The translations under genes and the position numbers were made by a program. Under the pieces are notes generated by a model that saw only the letters and a program-made list of their open reading frames with translations, searched no databases and was not told the origin of the DNA. A stretch of 7,026 bases of DNA from an uncultured Lachnospiraceae bacterium (GTDB lineage: Bacteria; Bacillota; Clostridia; Lachnospirales; Lachnospiraceae): positions 1 to 7,026 of the forward strand of contig CAOKHR010000127.1 of assembly GCA_948468325.1 (NCBI GenBank), in the 5' to 3' direction. Shown piece after piece: positions 6,951 through 7,026 of this stretch. Every line of letters begins with the position of its first letter. Position 1 is the stretch's first letter.

Positions 6951-7026
6951 CCCAAAGCTGGAAAGAACCTACTGAATTTTGAAGGTTCGTTGAGTGTAAA
7001 TGAAAACTTCCCGTTCTCACACTTCA
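6951..7026. repeat. Direct repeat, copy 2, running to the window edge (76 bases visible)
   Basis: Matches 6790-6868 apart from three transitions and a 3-base deletion. The match is still perfect at the last base of the window, so the copy very probably continues beyond it. The copies are separated by 82 bases of unrelated sequence (6869-6950), which includes AGTTGAGC (6931-6938), another occurrence of the GTTGAG word seen throughout the block. Confidence 0.9.

Larger units (their letters stand above)
6514..7026. other. Non-coding intergenic region upstream of the operon
   Basis: These 513 bases have no supportable gene on either strand. 6514-6553 is the operon leader with the AAGGA ribosome binding site (6520-6524), and 6560-6588 is the promoter. 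6594-6643 is unassigned apart from a tandem GCAGGC pair (6615-6626) and a plus-strand TATAAT (6599-6604). From 6644 rightward it is filled by inverted and direct repeats. No tRNA, rRNA, riboswitch or CRISPR signature was recognised. The gene beyond the right edge is unknown. Confidence 0.8.

Noticed and set aside
6790..7026. CRISPR array
   Set aside because: Only two copies, units of at least 76 bases with an 82-base separation, internal hairpins and no cas genes in view. Spacing and repeat length do not fit.

Overview
The window looks like a chromosomal segment from a mid-GC Gram-positive anaerobe, most likely a clostridium of the Lachnospiraceae type. This rests on strong GGGAGG/AAGGA ribosome binding sites, a lipoteichoic-acid-synthase-like membrane enzyme, a clostridial-style B12-dependent methionine synthase lacking the reactivation domain, and a secreted family 2 glycosidase. 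The genus cannot be fixed from the sequence alone.

Layout, right to left because every gene is on the minus strand. (1) 6514-7026 is non-coding. Its left edge holds a good extended -10 promoter reading leftwards, and the rest is a dense block of inverted and direct repeats. (2) 6513-4588 encodes an LtaS-like phosphoglycerol-transferase/sulfatase-fold membrane protein. (3) 4581-4165 encodes a PaaI-type hotdog thioesterase, probably starting at GTG. (4) 4138-1700 encodes an 812-residue MetH-like methionine synthase: homocysteine, pterin and B12 modules, with no AdoMet-binding reactivation domain. (5) 1674-1 encodes the first 558 residues of a secreted GH2 beta-galactosidase-like enzyme. It is cut by the window edge after the catalytic acid/base but before the nucleophile.

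The gaps between genes are 6, 26 and 25 bases, each gene has its own ribosome binding site, and no terminator is visible. The four genes therefore look like one operon read from the promoter near 6560-6588. The functions do not form an obvious pathway: envelope polymer synthesis, acyl-CoA hydrolysis, methionine synthesis and extracellular galactoside cleavage. MetH has no room for a private riboswitch or promoter outside coding sequence.

The least ordinary part is the repeat block upstream of the operon. It holds a 140-base element that folds almost end to end into one hairpin with 22-base arms. Next to it is a second, differently structured unit whose first 79 bases recur about 160 bases later and run off the right edge. 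I do not recognise the family. It could be a small non-autonomous mobile element, a family of intergenic repeats, or tandem structured RNAs.
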